20,681 nt of DNA from a virus, in the IMG/VR virus record IMGVR_UViG_3300035162_001676, positions 1 through 20,681 of that record; one strand, 5' to 3'. Shown piece after piece: positions 1 through 5,162 of the stretch (position 1 is the stretch's first letter; every line of letters begins with the position of its first letter). Below the pieces are notes generated by a model, which made no database searches, was not told the DNA's origin, and saw only the letters and a list, made by a program, of their open reading frames with translations. Made by a program: the position numbers and the translations under genes.

Positions 1-255
1 ATTGTGAAATGCAACAAACTCACTTGCAATGTGAACTAATGCTTGTAAAGATTCTTTACCACCATTAATATCAACTTCACGAAGTAAATAAATTAAATCT
101 CTTTTAACTTGATAAACATTAGATTTACCAAGATAAGATGTTAATTTAATTAACACATCTAAATCAACTAAAGCCAAGGCTCTGTTCATATCAGGAGTTA
201 AATCCATAACTTGGTTACCATTCACGTCAACAAACTTTTCTGAAATATTTTTCAT
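1..255 (-). CDS. Hypothetical protein, C-terminus outside the window
   Basis: An open frame reads from an ATG at 255 leftwards to position 1 with no stop, so 85 residues are visible and the C-terminus is missing. The protein begins MKNISEKFVDVNGNQ and continues as a mostly helical, soluble-looking sequence with no signal peptide or membrane segment. Leu-rich helices follow (DLDVLIKLTSYLG, then VKRDLIYLLREVD). I do not recognise the family. It is the first of three small leftward genes. It is separated from the next by that gene's terminator (326-354) and has its own upstream copy of the repeated element (287-316), so it is probably expressed as a separate transcript. The coding call rests on the uninterrupted frame, the A-rich start region and the fit with neighbouring gene structure. 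Confidence 0.7.
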   Translation of the reverse strand, partial: MKNISEKFVDVNGNQVMDLTPDMNRALALVDLDVLIKLTSYLGKSNVYQVKRDLIYLLREVDINGGKESLQALVHIASEFVAFHN

Positions 256-286
256 TTTTAAATATTTAATTATTAATAATATATAT

Positions 287-316
287 CAAGATATGGTAAA
301 GGCTGTCTCACAATGG
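287..316 (-). promoter_or_regulatory. Repeated upstream element, copy 1 (candidate promoter/operator)
   Basis: The 24-bp core at 293-316 matches the copy at 548-571 with two differences and is partly shared with 767-792. Read on the minus strand it contains TTG, 17 bases including ACAGCCTTTACC, then TATCTTG. That resembles the flavobacterial promoter pattern TTG-spacer-TAnnTTTG. It lies about 35-60 bases upstream of the gene starting at 255 and just past the terminator of the next gene. Whether it is the promoter itself or an operator/leader element is inference. Confidence 0.55.
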
Positions 317-325
317 GCATAGAAC

Positions 326-354
326 AAAAAAAAGGAGAGTAATTAAACTCTCCT
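326..354 (-). terminator. Rho-independent terminator after the 360-542 gene
   Basis: On the minus strand the 8-bp stem AGGAGAGT / ACTCTCCT encloses the loop TTAATT and is followed directly by a run of eight T. It lies five bases past the stop codon of the 360-542 gene. The loop is the same as in the plus-strand terminator at 10395-10422. Confidence 0.85.
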
Positions 355-359
355 GTAAC

Positions 360-542
360 TTATTGCCATTTTTCCCACGTCTTAAATCCTGCAAGGGAAA
401 TAACACCTGTGAATAAAATAACAAAAGTCCATATAAATTGCTGAATATCACTCCAAGCATTATATTGTAACAACAAACTCCATACAGAGATGATGAAAAA
501 TATAAAGCAACAGAATGATAAATAAAATATAAATGTTCTCAT
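360..542 (-). CDS. Small two-pass membrane protein, unknown function
   Basis: A 60-residue protein from ATG at 542. It is very hydrophobic, with two predicted membrane segments of about 20 residues (around residues 3-25 and 39-55). They are joined by a short polar loop containing NAWSDIQQF, and the tail is FKTWEKWQ. A longer start, GTG at 566, would add eight residues but lies inside the repeated element at 548-571, so the ATG is preferred. There is no other in-frame Met. The gene has its own terminator immediately downstream (326-354) and a repeat copy immediately upstream. I do not recognise the family. Small membrane proteins in non-structural phage regions often act on the host envelope, but nothing here shows this. 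Confidence 0.65.
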   Translation of the reverse strand: MRTFIFYLSFCCFIFFIISVWSLLLQYNAWSDIQQFIWTFVILFTGVISLAGFKTWEKWQ

Positions 543-547
543 AATGT

Positions 548-571
548 ATGGTAAAGGCTGTTTCACTATGG
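548..571 (-). promoter_or_regulatory. Repeated upstream element, copy 2
   Basis: This 24-bp copy differs from 293-316 at only two positions. It abuts the ATG at 542 with only five bases between. If its TACATT (minus strand, 548-543) were a -10 box, transcription would start inside the gene. So in this copy the element may instead be an operator or leader sequence, or the true start codon may be the GTG at 566. Confidence 0.55.
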
Positions 572-583
572 TTTATAGTGGTA

Positions 584-614
584 AAACAAATAGAGTATTA
601 AACTCTATCTGTTT
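584..614 (-). terminator. Terminator overlapping the stop of the 598-750 gene
   Basis: A 13-bp stem (584-596 with 602-614, one G-T wobble when read as minus-strand RNA) has a 5-base loop TTAAT, followed on the minus strand by TTTGTTTT-type sequence. The stop codon TAA of the 598-750 gene lies in the loop. The pairing can extend outward to a GTGG/CCAC clamp with a small bulge. Confidence 0.75.
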
Positions 615-750
615 CCACAACAACATCATTACTACCATATGCATCACAATATCCTGCACTACAAGATGACTTGCAAGAGCACATAGTGTAAATGAATAAA
701 CCTGTTATAGCAATATAAATTGCTAATCTAATTTTAGTTGAATCTTTCAT
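598..750 (-). CDS. Small Cys-rich membrane-anchored or lipoprotein-like protein
   Basis: This 50-residue gene runs from ATG at 750 to TAA at 598-600. The protein has a short basic N-terminus (MKDSTKIR), a hydrophobic stretch of about 15 residues, then a compact Cys-rich segment (TMCSCKSSCSAGYCDAYG) and an acidic tail ending in ETDRV. Cysteines are at residues 24, 26, 30 and 35. The hydrophobic segment before Cys suggests either a lipoprotein with a weak lipobox or a one-pass protein whose Cys-rich part lies outside the membrane. The coding call is supported by the terminator hairpin overlapping the stop and by an upstream repeat copy at 767-792. The family is not recognised. Metal binding or disulphides are possible, not shown. 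Confidence 0.65.
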   Translation of the reverse strand: MKDSTKIRLAIYIAITGLFIYTMCSCKSSCSAGYCDAYGSNDVVVETDRV

Positions 751-766
751 ATATTTATTTACTATT

Positions 767-792
767 AGGATAAGGCTGTTAACAAACTATGG
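767..792 (-). promoter_or_regulatory. Repeated upstream element, divergent copy 3
   Basis: It shares TAAGGCTGT and the flanking CTATGG with the copies at 293-316 and 548-571, but with two or three inserted bases between them. It lies 17-42 bases upstream of the ATG at 750 on the minus strand, the position expected of a promoter or operator. Confidence 0.45.
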
Positions 793-805
793 CAATTCTA
801 AAGAC

Positions 806-822
806 CACAATCAAAGATTGTG
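806..822. repeat. Short perfect inverted repeat, operator-like
   Basis: CACAATC and GATTGTG are exact reverse complements separated by AAA. The element lies upstream of the leftward gene at 750 and next to the divergent repeat copy. It has no T-run, so an operator-like protein site is more plausible than a terminator. Confidence 0.35.
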
Positions 823-1040
823 CTGCAGTATGGGTATATATAGTTACAAAACTCAGACATCATTTATATATAATACATGAGAGATCACACATGATACTTA
901 CATTATTAACAACACATACAACATACCATTGATATCATACATCATACATAGTTAGATACACACAAGGTATAAATCTTTCCTACAGTAATTCTTTTTGTTT
1001 TTTATTCTCTGTGAAAACACAATCCTCTCTACAAACTTAA

Positions 1041-1094
1041 GGGGGGTAGCACCAGGGTGGTGGTGGGTGGGGGTCTTGTTATATAGGACCCACC
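1041..1094 (+). other. G-rich block with G-quadruplex and hairpin potential
   Basis: Within an AT-rich genome, 1041-1073 holds G-runs of 6, 3, 3 and 5 (1041-1046, 1055-1057, 1065-1067, 1069-1073), separated by 8, 7 and 1 bases. That is a near-canonical intramolecular G-quadruplex pattern. The same strand can instead pair GGTGGGT (1062-1068) with ACCCACC (1088-1094), or GGGTC (1071-1075) with GACCC (1087-1091). These are mutually exclusive structures. The function is unknown. Confidence 0.5.
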
Positions 1095-1132
1095 TCTATG
1101 TCTACCACAAAGTATTTCTACCACCGTAACCC

Positions 1133-1161
1133 TTGACAATGTCCTCAGTAATTGCTATCTT
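1133..1161 (+). promoter_or_regulatory. Candidate host-type promoter for the 1168 gene
   Basis: TTGACA (1133-1138) is followed after 17 bases by TATCTT (1156-1161). This fits a sigma-70 pattern and also the flavobacterial TTG-spacer-TAnnTT form. A start site about seven bases beyond would coincide with the ATG at 1168, giving a nearly leaderless message. It differs from the GTATATT boxes used by the other plus-strand units. Confidence 0.45.
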
Positions 1162-1167
1162 ATATGT

Positions 1168-2016
1168 ATGAAGCTATTGACTTTTTTATTTTTATTCCCT
1201 ATACTTATAGCATATGCACAAATTGATGAAGATTTTAATAGTTTTAATGGTACTGGGGAGTGGCTTAGTCCTGGGGGTAACACTGGTTCTCATGATGGTG
1301 ATCTTTGCTTTAATATTACAGGAAACTATTTGGCTAATGAGTTCTATGTATTTCAGTCTCCTATGTATGACTTTAGTACGTGGAGTACAGTGGAGTTATT
1401 CTGGAATCAAGAAAGTAGTGTTCGTAATGGGGATAGTTTTAGATTATACTTATATGATAATGGTTGGAGTTACTATGATATTAGTAATCTTAGTGGTTAT
1501 TATGGAGTCACTGTCAATACTACCACCACGGCCTTAGCTTTTGTATTAGTTACAAATGGATCAGGTAATCTTAATGGTAGGTATTCACATGTAAGGTTTT
1601 TATCTATATATGATCCGACACCTTTACCTGTAGAGTTATTAGATTTCTCTGCAAGCTTGCGAGATAAAGGAACAATGGTTGAATGGTCTACAGCATCAGA
1701 AAACAACTCACTGAAGTTTGATTTGTATAAATCTTCAAATGGAAGTACCTGGGGGATGTTATCAGAGATCCCTGCAGCGGGGTTCAGTAATAGTGAACTT
1801 ACATATAAATACTTTGACACACGTATATCATCTGGATACAGCTACTATAAGTTAATTCAGATTGATATAGATGGAGAAGAAGATGTATATGGCCCCGTGT
1901 ATACATACCGTAATGTATTTTCCGAGCCGAGGAAGTATAACTTAATGGGACAAGAAGTAAATGAATCTTACAAAGGTTTAATAATAAATAATGGTAAATT
2001 AGAAATAAATGAATAA
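1168..2016 (+). CDS. Secreted protein with type IX secretion-like C-terminal region
   Basis: A 282-residue protein with a clear signal peptide (hydrophobic residues 2-16, likely cleavage after AYA at residue 17). Residues 18-150 form an aromatic, Asn/Ser/Gly-rich beta-sandwich-like domain. Residues 152-252 match the style of a domain common in secreted Bacteroidota proteins: LPVELLDFSA, then VEWSTASENNS, a YKSSNGSTW strand, and SYYKLIQIDIDGEE. The last 26 residues (YNLMGQEV, then KGLIINNGK) resemble the type A T9SS sorting domain, which usually carries a GxEV-like motif and a GxYxxxxxxNGK-like ending. It seems slightly degenerate. In the cell the product would be exported to the periplasm and perhaps the surface. 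Its biochemical activity is not recognised. Such genes are typical of hosts, so acquisition from a host is likely. It overlaps the next gene by eight bases. Confidence 0.85.
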   Translation: MKLLTFLFLFPILIAYAQIDEDFNSFNGTGEWLSPGGNTGSHDGDLCFNITGNYLANEFYVFQSPMYDFSTWSTVELFWNQESSVRNGDSFRLYLYDNGWSYYDISNLSGYYGVTVNTTTTALAFVLVTNGSGNLNGRYSHVRFLSIYDPTPLPVELLDFSASLRDKGTMVEWSTASENNSLKFDLYKSSNGSTWGMLSEIPAAGFSNSELTYKYFDTRISSGYSYYKLIQIDIDGEEDVYGPVYTYRNVFSEPRKYNLMGQEVNESYKGLIINNGKLEINE

Positions 2017-2176
2017 AGAAGAAATGCTTGCAAAAGTTGAGTTTTTAAAAGAACAGCTTTCGGGTGATATGTTTGAAGATATGGATATCAAAGATGAGAT
2101 ACATAACTTACAAATGAAGATAGATGGGAATAAGCCAATGGATACAAGTATTGATTGTATAGGTTGTGGTTCTTAA
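2009..2176 (+). CDS. 55-aa protein ending in CIGCGS
   Basis: It starts at ATG 2009, overlapping the upstream gene by eight bases, and stops at TAA 2174-2176. The 55-residue product is an acidic, Lys/Glu-rich helical segment (MNKEEMLAKVEFLKEQLSG, then DIKDEIHNLQMKID). A short C-terminal tail carries CIGCGS with a CxxC pair at the very end. The helix-then-CxxC architecture looks conserved-phage-like, and I have an impression of similar small proteins in marine phages, without a named function. A terminal CxxC could bind metal or act in thiol exchange or as a tag, all inference. The short overlap implies cotranscription and possible translational coupling with the secreted protein. Confidence 0.65.
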   Translation: MNKEEMLAKVEFLKEQLSGDMFEDMDIKDEIHNLQMKIDGNKPMDTSIDCIGCGS

Positions 2177-2182
2177 AATTAT

Positions 2183-2191
2183 TTCTATATT
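2183..2191 (+). promoter_or_regulatory. Promoter box variant (CTATATT) before the co-chaperonin
   Basis: TTCTATATT preceded by T-rich sequence differs from the common TTGTATATT box at one base. It lies 19 bases before ATG 2211, in the same spacing class as the other boxes. Confidence 0.45.
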
Positions 2192-2210
2192 TGTTTAAAA
2201 CCAACAAATT

Positions 2211-2513
2211 ATGAGTGAATTTATTTTAAGAGGTCAACGAATATTGATTGACAAGCCTGAGAAGAAAGAGAAAAAAGAAGGTGAGTTAGATCTTATCATT
2301 CCCGATAACATGGAAAAAGATGCTGAGAAGGAGATGATGAAGGAATGGACTCATCTAAATGTTTGTGCCGTAGGTACAGATGTGACTGATGTAAAAGTCG
2401 GAGATAAGGTTTATGTTAAAACAGGCGCTTTACACAATGCAGAGATTATTGATTTAAATGGATCTATTAAAATGATGGTAACTGTACATGACATTGTAAT
2501 GATATGGCAATAA
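2211..2513 (+). CDS. GroES/gp31-like co-chaperonin
   Basis: A 100-residue protein that fits the GroES fold. The N-terminal strand FILRGQRILIDKP is followed by a long, charged, probably disordered loop (about 16-46) containing the hydrophobic tripeptide LII (28-30). It matches in position the IVL-type tripeptide with which GroES mobile loops bind GroEL. Residues 51-69 (VCAVGTDVTDVKVGDKVYV) give the classic V-x-A-V-G...VKVGDKV strand pair, and the C-terminus TVHDIVMIW matches the final strand. It should form a heptameric lid for the host GroEL, as T4 gp31 does for capsid protein folding. No GroEL is seen here, so it would work with the host chaperonin. The capsid genes lie in the same window. 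It overlaps the next gene by ten bases. The loop is longer than in bacterial GroES. Confidence 0.85.
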   Translation: MSEFILRGQRILIDKPEKKEKKEGELDLIIPDNMEKDAEKEMMKEWTHLNVCAVGTDVTDVKVGDKVYVKTGALHNAEIIDLNGSIKMMVTVHDIVMIWQ

Positions 2514-2791
2514 AAGAATCAGCTAAAGATTGGTACAAAGATATGCATGAAGGAGTTTATGCAAATATGTCAAAAGGTATTGTACCTGTAAAGTCAGCTA
2601 GTGAAGATAGTATTGTTAAGTCTGTTAGAGATAAGTATCAAGAAAGATCTGATGTAGGTAAATTAAAGTATGGTAAGACATTAGATAGAAAAGATTTAAC
2701 TATGAAAGAATGGTTAAATCATTTGCAAGAAGAACTTATGGATGCTACTTTATACATAGAAAAGTTATTAAAGGAAATACAATCATTATGA
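2504..2791 (+). CDS. Small helical phage protein with EELMD motif
   Basis: A 95-residue, all-helical, charged protein. The C-terminal half holds the run GKLKYGKTLDR (52-62) and then HLQEELMDATLYIEKLL (73-89). Sequences of this type are common in tailed phages and are usually annotated as hypothetical. The ExxxD spacing in EELMD recalls part of the ExxE/ExxD metal site of MazG-like pyrophosphohydrolases, but only half of such a site is visible, so an enzymatic role is weakly supported. It overlaps the co-chaperonin by ten bases and the next membrane protein by four (ATGA), so the three are probably translated from one message. Confidence 0.75.
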   Translation: MAIKESAKDWYKDMHEGVYANMSKGIVPVKSASEDSIVKSVRDKYQERSDVGKLKYGKTLDRKDLTMKEWLNHLQEELMDATLYIEKLLKEIQSL

Positions 2792-2991
2792 TAGTAAAAA
2801 TTCTTATAACTATAGTAGCATTAGTATCTATAATATTTTTAGGAGTAATATCTAATGCTCTTATCCAACCTATATGGAATAATACAGAAAAGAAAAGAAT
2901 TGAAGACTTTGAAGGCAAGGTGTTAGGGTATGCAGGATTTGCAGCATGTAGTATTATATTTATGCTGTGGTATCATTATATTTTCGGATAG
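2788..2991 (+). CDS. Two-pass small membrane protein
   Basis: A 67-residue protein. The start chosen is ATG 2788, in the ATGA overlap with the upstream stop, rather than an upstream in-frame ATG at 2710 that would lie deep inside the previous gene. Residues 2-25 are a strong membrane segment (IVKILITIVALVSIIFLGV). A polar middle follows (NNTEKKRIEDFEGKV), then a second segment (YAGFAACSIIFMLWYHYIF). The family is not recognised. Its distance from the amidase and spanin argues against it being the main holin. It ends the operon before the terminator at 3017-3047. Confidence 0.7.
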   Translation: MIVKILITIVALVSIIFLGVISNALIQPIWNNTEKKRIEDFEGKVLGYAGFAACSIIFMLWYHYIFG

Positions 2992-3016
2992 CTGAATATA
3001 TAATCCTCTAATTTAT

Positions 3017-3047
3017 AGCCTCTAGTTTTTCTACTAGGGGCTTTTTT
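3017..3047 (+). terminator. Rho-independent terminator before the virion operon
   Basis: Stem AGCCTCTAGT (3017-3026) pairs with ACTAGGGGCT (3033-3042), with one wobble and a 6-base loop, followed by a run of T to 3047. It separates the 1168-2991 operon from the promoter box at 3075. Confidence 0.9.
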
Positions 3048-3074
3048 ATATCAATAATTTTTACTATATTATAC

Positions 3075-3083
3075 TTGTATATT
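3075..3083 (+). promoter_or_regulatory. Promoter box TTGTATATT before the virion operon
   Basis: TTGTATATT lies 17 bases before ATG 3101 and directly follows a terminator. The same box with identical 17-base spacing occurs before ATG 7639. No matching -35 sequence is visible. Confidence 0.65.
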
Positions 3084-3100
3084 TATTTAAAAACACTAAA

Positions 3101-3709
3101 ATGGCATCAACAGGATTAAAAAGCAGCTCTAAAGTTCTAAAAGAGTTTGCAATTAAAAAAAGAACACAACTTTGGCAGTATTTAAATACTAGTGTAGATT
3201 TCTTTCTTAGATCAGTAGGTCTTAGAACTACTAAAGAAATATTACCAGGTGCAACATCATCTACTGCAGCAAATCTTGAATTAGTAGAAAATGAAACATT
3301 TGTTTTAGGTGGAGTTCCTTATAAAAAATATGTTTTTCATTCTTGGATGGTTTTATCAGGCGCAAATGCTTATGTACAAGATATGGGTTTAATTAACGTA
3401 TCTCAAGGATTTATGCTTATTACAGATCAATCAACTAATATTGTTGCTGATGATACAGCGGGTATTGGTGGATTTACTAACGGAGCTATTGCAAACGGAG
3501 GAACATTAGTAGAAGACAATGGTACTTCTATAACACAATTTGCTACACTTGCATATGTTAACCAAGATAATACCCTAACTGGTGTAGATGATAATTATAT
3601 GTATTTAATATTAGCTAATACAGGATTAGTTTCATTAGAAGCAGAGGCATATGTAAAGTTTGAGTTTGTTGTAGAACAAGCTGCTAACGTAGAATTTATT
3701 CAATTTTAA
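3101..3709 (+). CDS. Putative virion structural protein, unknown
   Basis: A 202-residue protein. A helical, basic N-terminus (KSSSKVLKEFAIKKRTQLWQYL) precedes a long beta-rich, Gly/Thr/Asn-rich body with few charges (VLGGVPYKKYVFHSWMVLSG, DDTAGIGGFTNGAIANGG). It ends EFVVEQAANVEFIQF. Such sequences are typical of phage head decoration or tail proteins. I do not recognise the family. Its place as first gene of the fibre operon, under its own late-type promoter box, supports a virion component made in quantity. There is no signal peptide or membrane segment. Confidence 0.75.
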   Translation: MASTGLKSSSKVLKEFAIKKRTQLWQYLNTSVDFFLRSVGLRTTKEILPGATSSTAANLELVENETFVLGGVPYKKYVFHSWMVLSGANAYVQDMGLINVSQGFMLITDQSTNIVADDTAGIGGFTNGAIANGGTLVEDNGTSITQFATLAYVNQDNTLTGVDDNYMYLILANTGLVSLEAEAYVKFEFVVEQAANVEFIQF

Positions 3710-3720
3710 AAAAAAATAAA

Positions 3721-4140
3721 ATGGCAGAAGAAGTAAAATTAAAAGCTGTTGCTCAAGAAGACTCAATGACAGCAAAAACAAGAATTCAAACATTAGAGGC
3801 TGATGTTAAAATAGAAGCTAGGTATAAAGATGAACCAGAATTTACAGTTATATCTGATACAGCTATGGCTAAAGGTGAAGTGAAATCTGAAGAAGGAGCA
3901 TGGGAAAAGGTTCCAGCAGGTAAAGAAATGGTAGAACGTAAAGTAACTATTACTCCTAAAAACATTGCTTGGTATAAGTCCAGAACTGCTGTTACATCTG
4001 TTAAACTAGGACCAGGAGATTATATAGGTAGTCCAGGTGAGTCTTTTAAGTTAGTTGGTGAAAAACCAAGAACAAAAAAACTTAGAAAAACTTATGCATC
4101 AGATGCTAAAACAACTAAGTTAGCTAAACTTAAGGTATAA
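3721..4140 (+). CDS. Lys-rich hypothetical protein in the virion operon
   Basis: A 139-residue, strongly basic protein (Lys-rich throughout, C-terminus KTTKLAKLKV) with alternating strands. The central part reads KVTITPKNIAWYKSRTAV and the following part LGPGDYIGSPGESFKLVGE. The pattern of a short beta-rich domain with a charged tail would fit a small virion or adaptor protein, but no family is recognised. It lies 11 bases after the preceding structural gene and 13 before the next, in one transcription unit. The start has an A-rich upstream region (AAAAAAATAAA) instead of a Shine-Dalgarno site, as is usual in Bacteroidota and their phages. Confidence 0.7.
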   Translation: MAEEVKLKAVAQEDSMTAKTRIQTLEADVKIEARYKDEPEFTVISDTAMAKGEVKSEEGAWEKVPAGKEMVERKVTITPKNIAWYKSRTAVTSVKLGPGDYIGSPGESFKLVGEKPRTKKLRKTYASDAKTTKLAKLKV

Positions 4141-4153
4141 TAAATACATAATT

Positions 4154-4360
4154 ATGCCAGCTAAATTTATACCAGAATCACCAGATCCTTTTTTAAAAAA
4201 AGGTGCAGACATGGCTCCAGCTAAGTTTGGTCATATTAATGAGATATTAAGAATGACTCAAAGAGAATTTGCAGATGATACAGCAGCTCTAGCTGCTGGT
4301 TTGCAGATCGGTGAACTTTATAGTCAACCATCTGGAGCAGTACATGTAGTAAAACCTTAA
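4154..4360 (+). CDS. Small protein with phage AAGLxxGELY tail motif
   Basis: A 68-residue protein. The N-terminal part is Pro-rich (MPAKFIPESPDPFLKKG). Residues 24-37 (KFGHINEILRM) suggest a helix. The C-terminal part is DDTAALAAGLQIGELYSQPSGAVHVVKP. The ending A-A-A-L-x-x-G-L-x-x-G-x-x-Y...V-x-V resembles a short beta unit often seen at the ends of marine phage virion and tail proteins, where the function is not settled. It may be a stand-alone version of that unit. The gene sits between structural genes and only three bases before the collagen-like fibre gene, so it probably belongs to the virion set. Confidence 0.7.
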   Translation: MPAKFIPESPDPFLKKGADMAPAKFGHINEILRMTQREFADDTAALAAGLQIGELYSQPSGAVHVVKP

Positions 4361-4363
4361 ACT

Positions 4364-5161
4364 ATGTTAAGAAATATAAATAACTTCTTTAATATCATTA
4401 AAGAGAAAAGAGTTAAAAAGACTCTTAAGAATACGGATATGATTCCTATTGGTTCTAGAGATACTCTTAATCCTTCTCAATATAATGATACTGCAATTAG
4501 TTGGCAAGATTTTCAATCAATTGGTGGTGGTGGAACAGGACCGCAAGGACCAGCAGGACCTCCAGGAGCAAATGGTGCTCCAGGTTCTACAGGTGCAACA
4601 GGACCTATAGGCCCTCCAGGACCAGTTGGTGCTGCAGGATTAAATTTTGTTGGTACATGGAGTGCAGCTACAGCATATAGTGCAAATGATGTTGTATTCT
4701 ATAATGGATCAAGCTATGTTGCAGCAAATGCAGTTGGGCCATCAGCCACTCCTCCAGATACAGATACAGCTAACTGGGATTTCTTAGCATTACAAGGTCT
4801 AGATGGTCCACAAGGTCCTATTGGTCCAATTGGTCCAGCAGGAGCTAGTCTATGGACACCTATAGTACCTTTAACATTTGCAGGAGCTGCAGATACAATT
4901 GATCTTTCTACAGGTAATACGTTTACTATAGATATTACTGGAAGTACTACAATATCAATGTCTAATTTAGGTGTAGGAGATTATATCTTTATTGTTGATA
5001 ATACTGGTGGCTTTACTGTAACTTTACAATCTGCTCCAACTAATACATTTACTAATAATGGTTTACAACCTGTATTTTCAGGCATAACACTTATGAAAGG
5101 AACTTCTGATGGAACAAGTATATACATTACTTCATTAGAGAACATGCAACAAACAACATAA
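4364..5161 (+). CDS. Collagen-like tail fibre protein
   Basis: A 265-residue protein whose two Gly-X-Y blocks define it. Residues 59-92 carry about eleven triplets (GPQ GPA GPP GAN GAP...) and 145-162 carry six (GLD GPQ GPI GPI GPA GAS). Between them (93-144) is a compact domain, FVGTWSAATAYSANDVVFY then GSSYVA and TANW, whose Trp/Tyr pattern resembles carbohydrate-binding modules of family 5/12. The C-terminal part (about 165-265) is a Thr/Ser/Asn-rich beta domain. Collagen-like triple helices are known as trimeric shafts in phage tail fibres, so a fibre with a sugar-binding module is likely. It is followed one base later by the LamG fibre gene. The N-terminus (residues 1-50) probably anchors to the virion. 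Confidence 0.85.
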   Translation: MLRNINNFFNIIKEKRVKKTLKNTDMIPIGSRDTLNPSQYNDTAISWQDFQSIGGGGTGPQGPAGPPGANGAPGSTGATGPIGPPGPVGAAGLNFVGTWSAATAYSANDVVFYNGSSYVAANAVGPSATPPDTDTANWDFLALQGLDGPQGPIGPIGPAGASLWTPIVPLTFAGAADTIDLSTGNTFTIDITGSTTISMSNLGVGDYIFIVDNTGGFTVTLQSAPTNTFTNNGLQPVFSGITLMKGTSDGTSIYITSLENMQQTT

Positions 5162-5162
5162 T

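Larger units (their letters stand above)
751..1167. other. Divergent non-coding region between leftward and rightward genes
   Basis: No convincing gene lies here. The left part (about 780-1020) is AT-rich with a small perfect hairpin (806-822), a tandem 7-bp repeat ATCATAC (934-947) and many CATA iterations. The right part (1041-1130) is strikingly G-rich and then C-rich on the plus strand. Transcription runs away on both sides, so this must hold promoters for both directions. It could also hold a replication or packaging control site, for which I have only composition as evidence. Confidence 0.6.

Noticed and set aside
542-566. GTG start at 566 for the small membrane protein
   Set aside because: It lies inside the repeated upstream element. 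The ATG at 542 gives a standard short N-terminus, although the choice is not certain.
789-932. 47-codon plus-strand ORF in the divergent region
   Set aside because: It begins in the third copy of the repeated element, its composition looks non-coding (His- and Thr-rich readout of CATA-type repeats) and it has no downstream support.
2710-2787. Longer N-terminus for the membrane protein ending at 2991
   Set aside because: It would overlap the preceding gene by over 80 bases in another frame. The ATGA start at 2788 gives a membrane segment right at the N-terminus.
4523-4850. DNA-level direct repeats
   Set aside because: They are explained by the collagen-like Gly-X-Y coding repeats.
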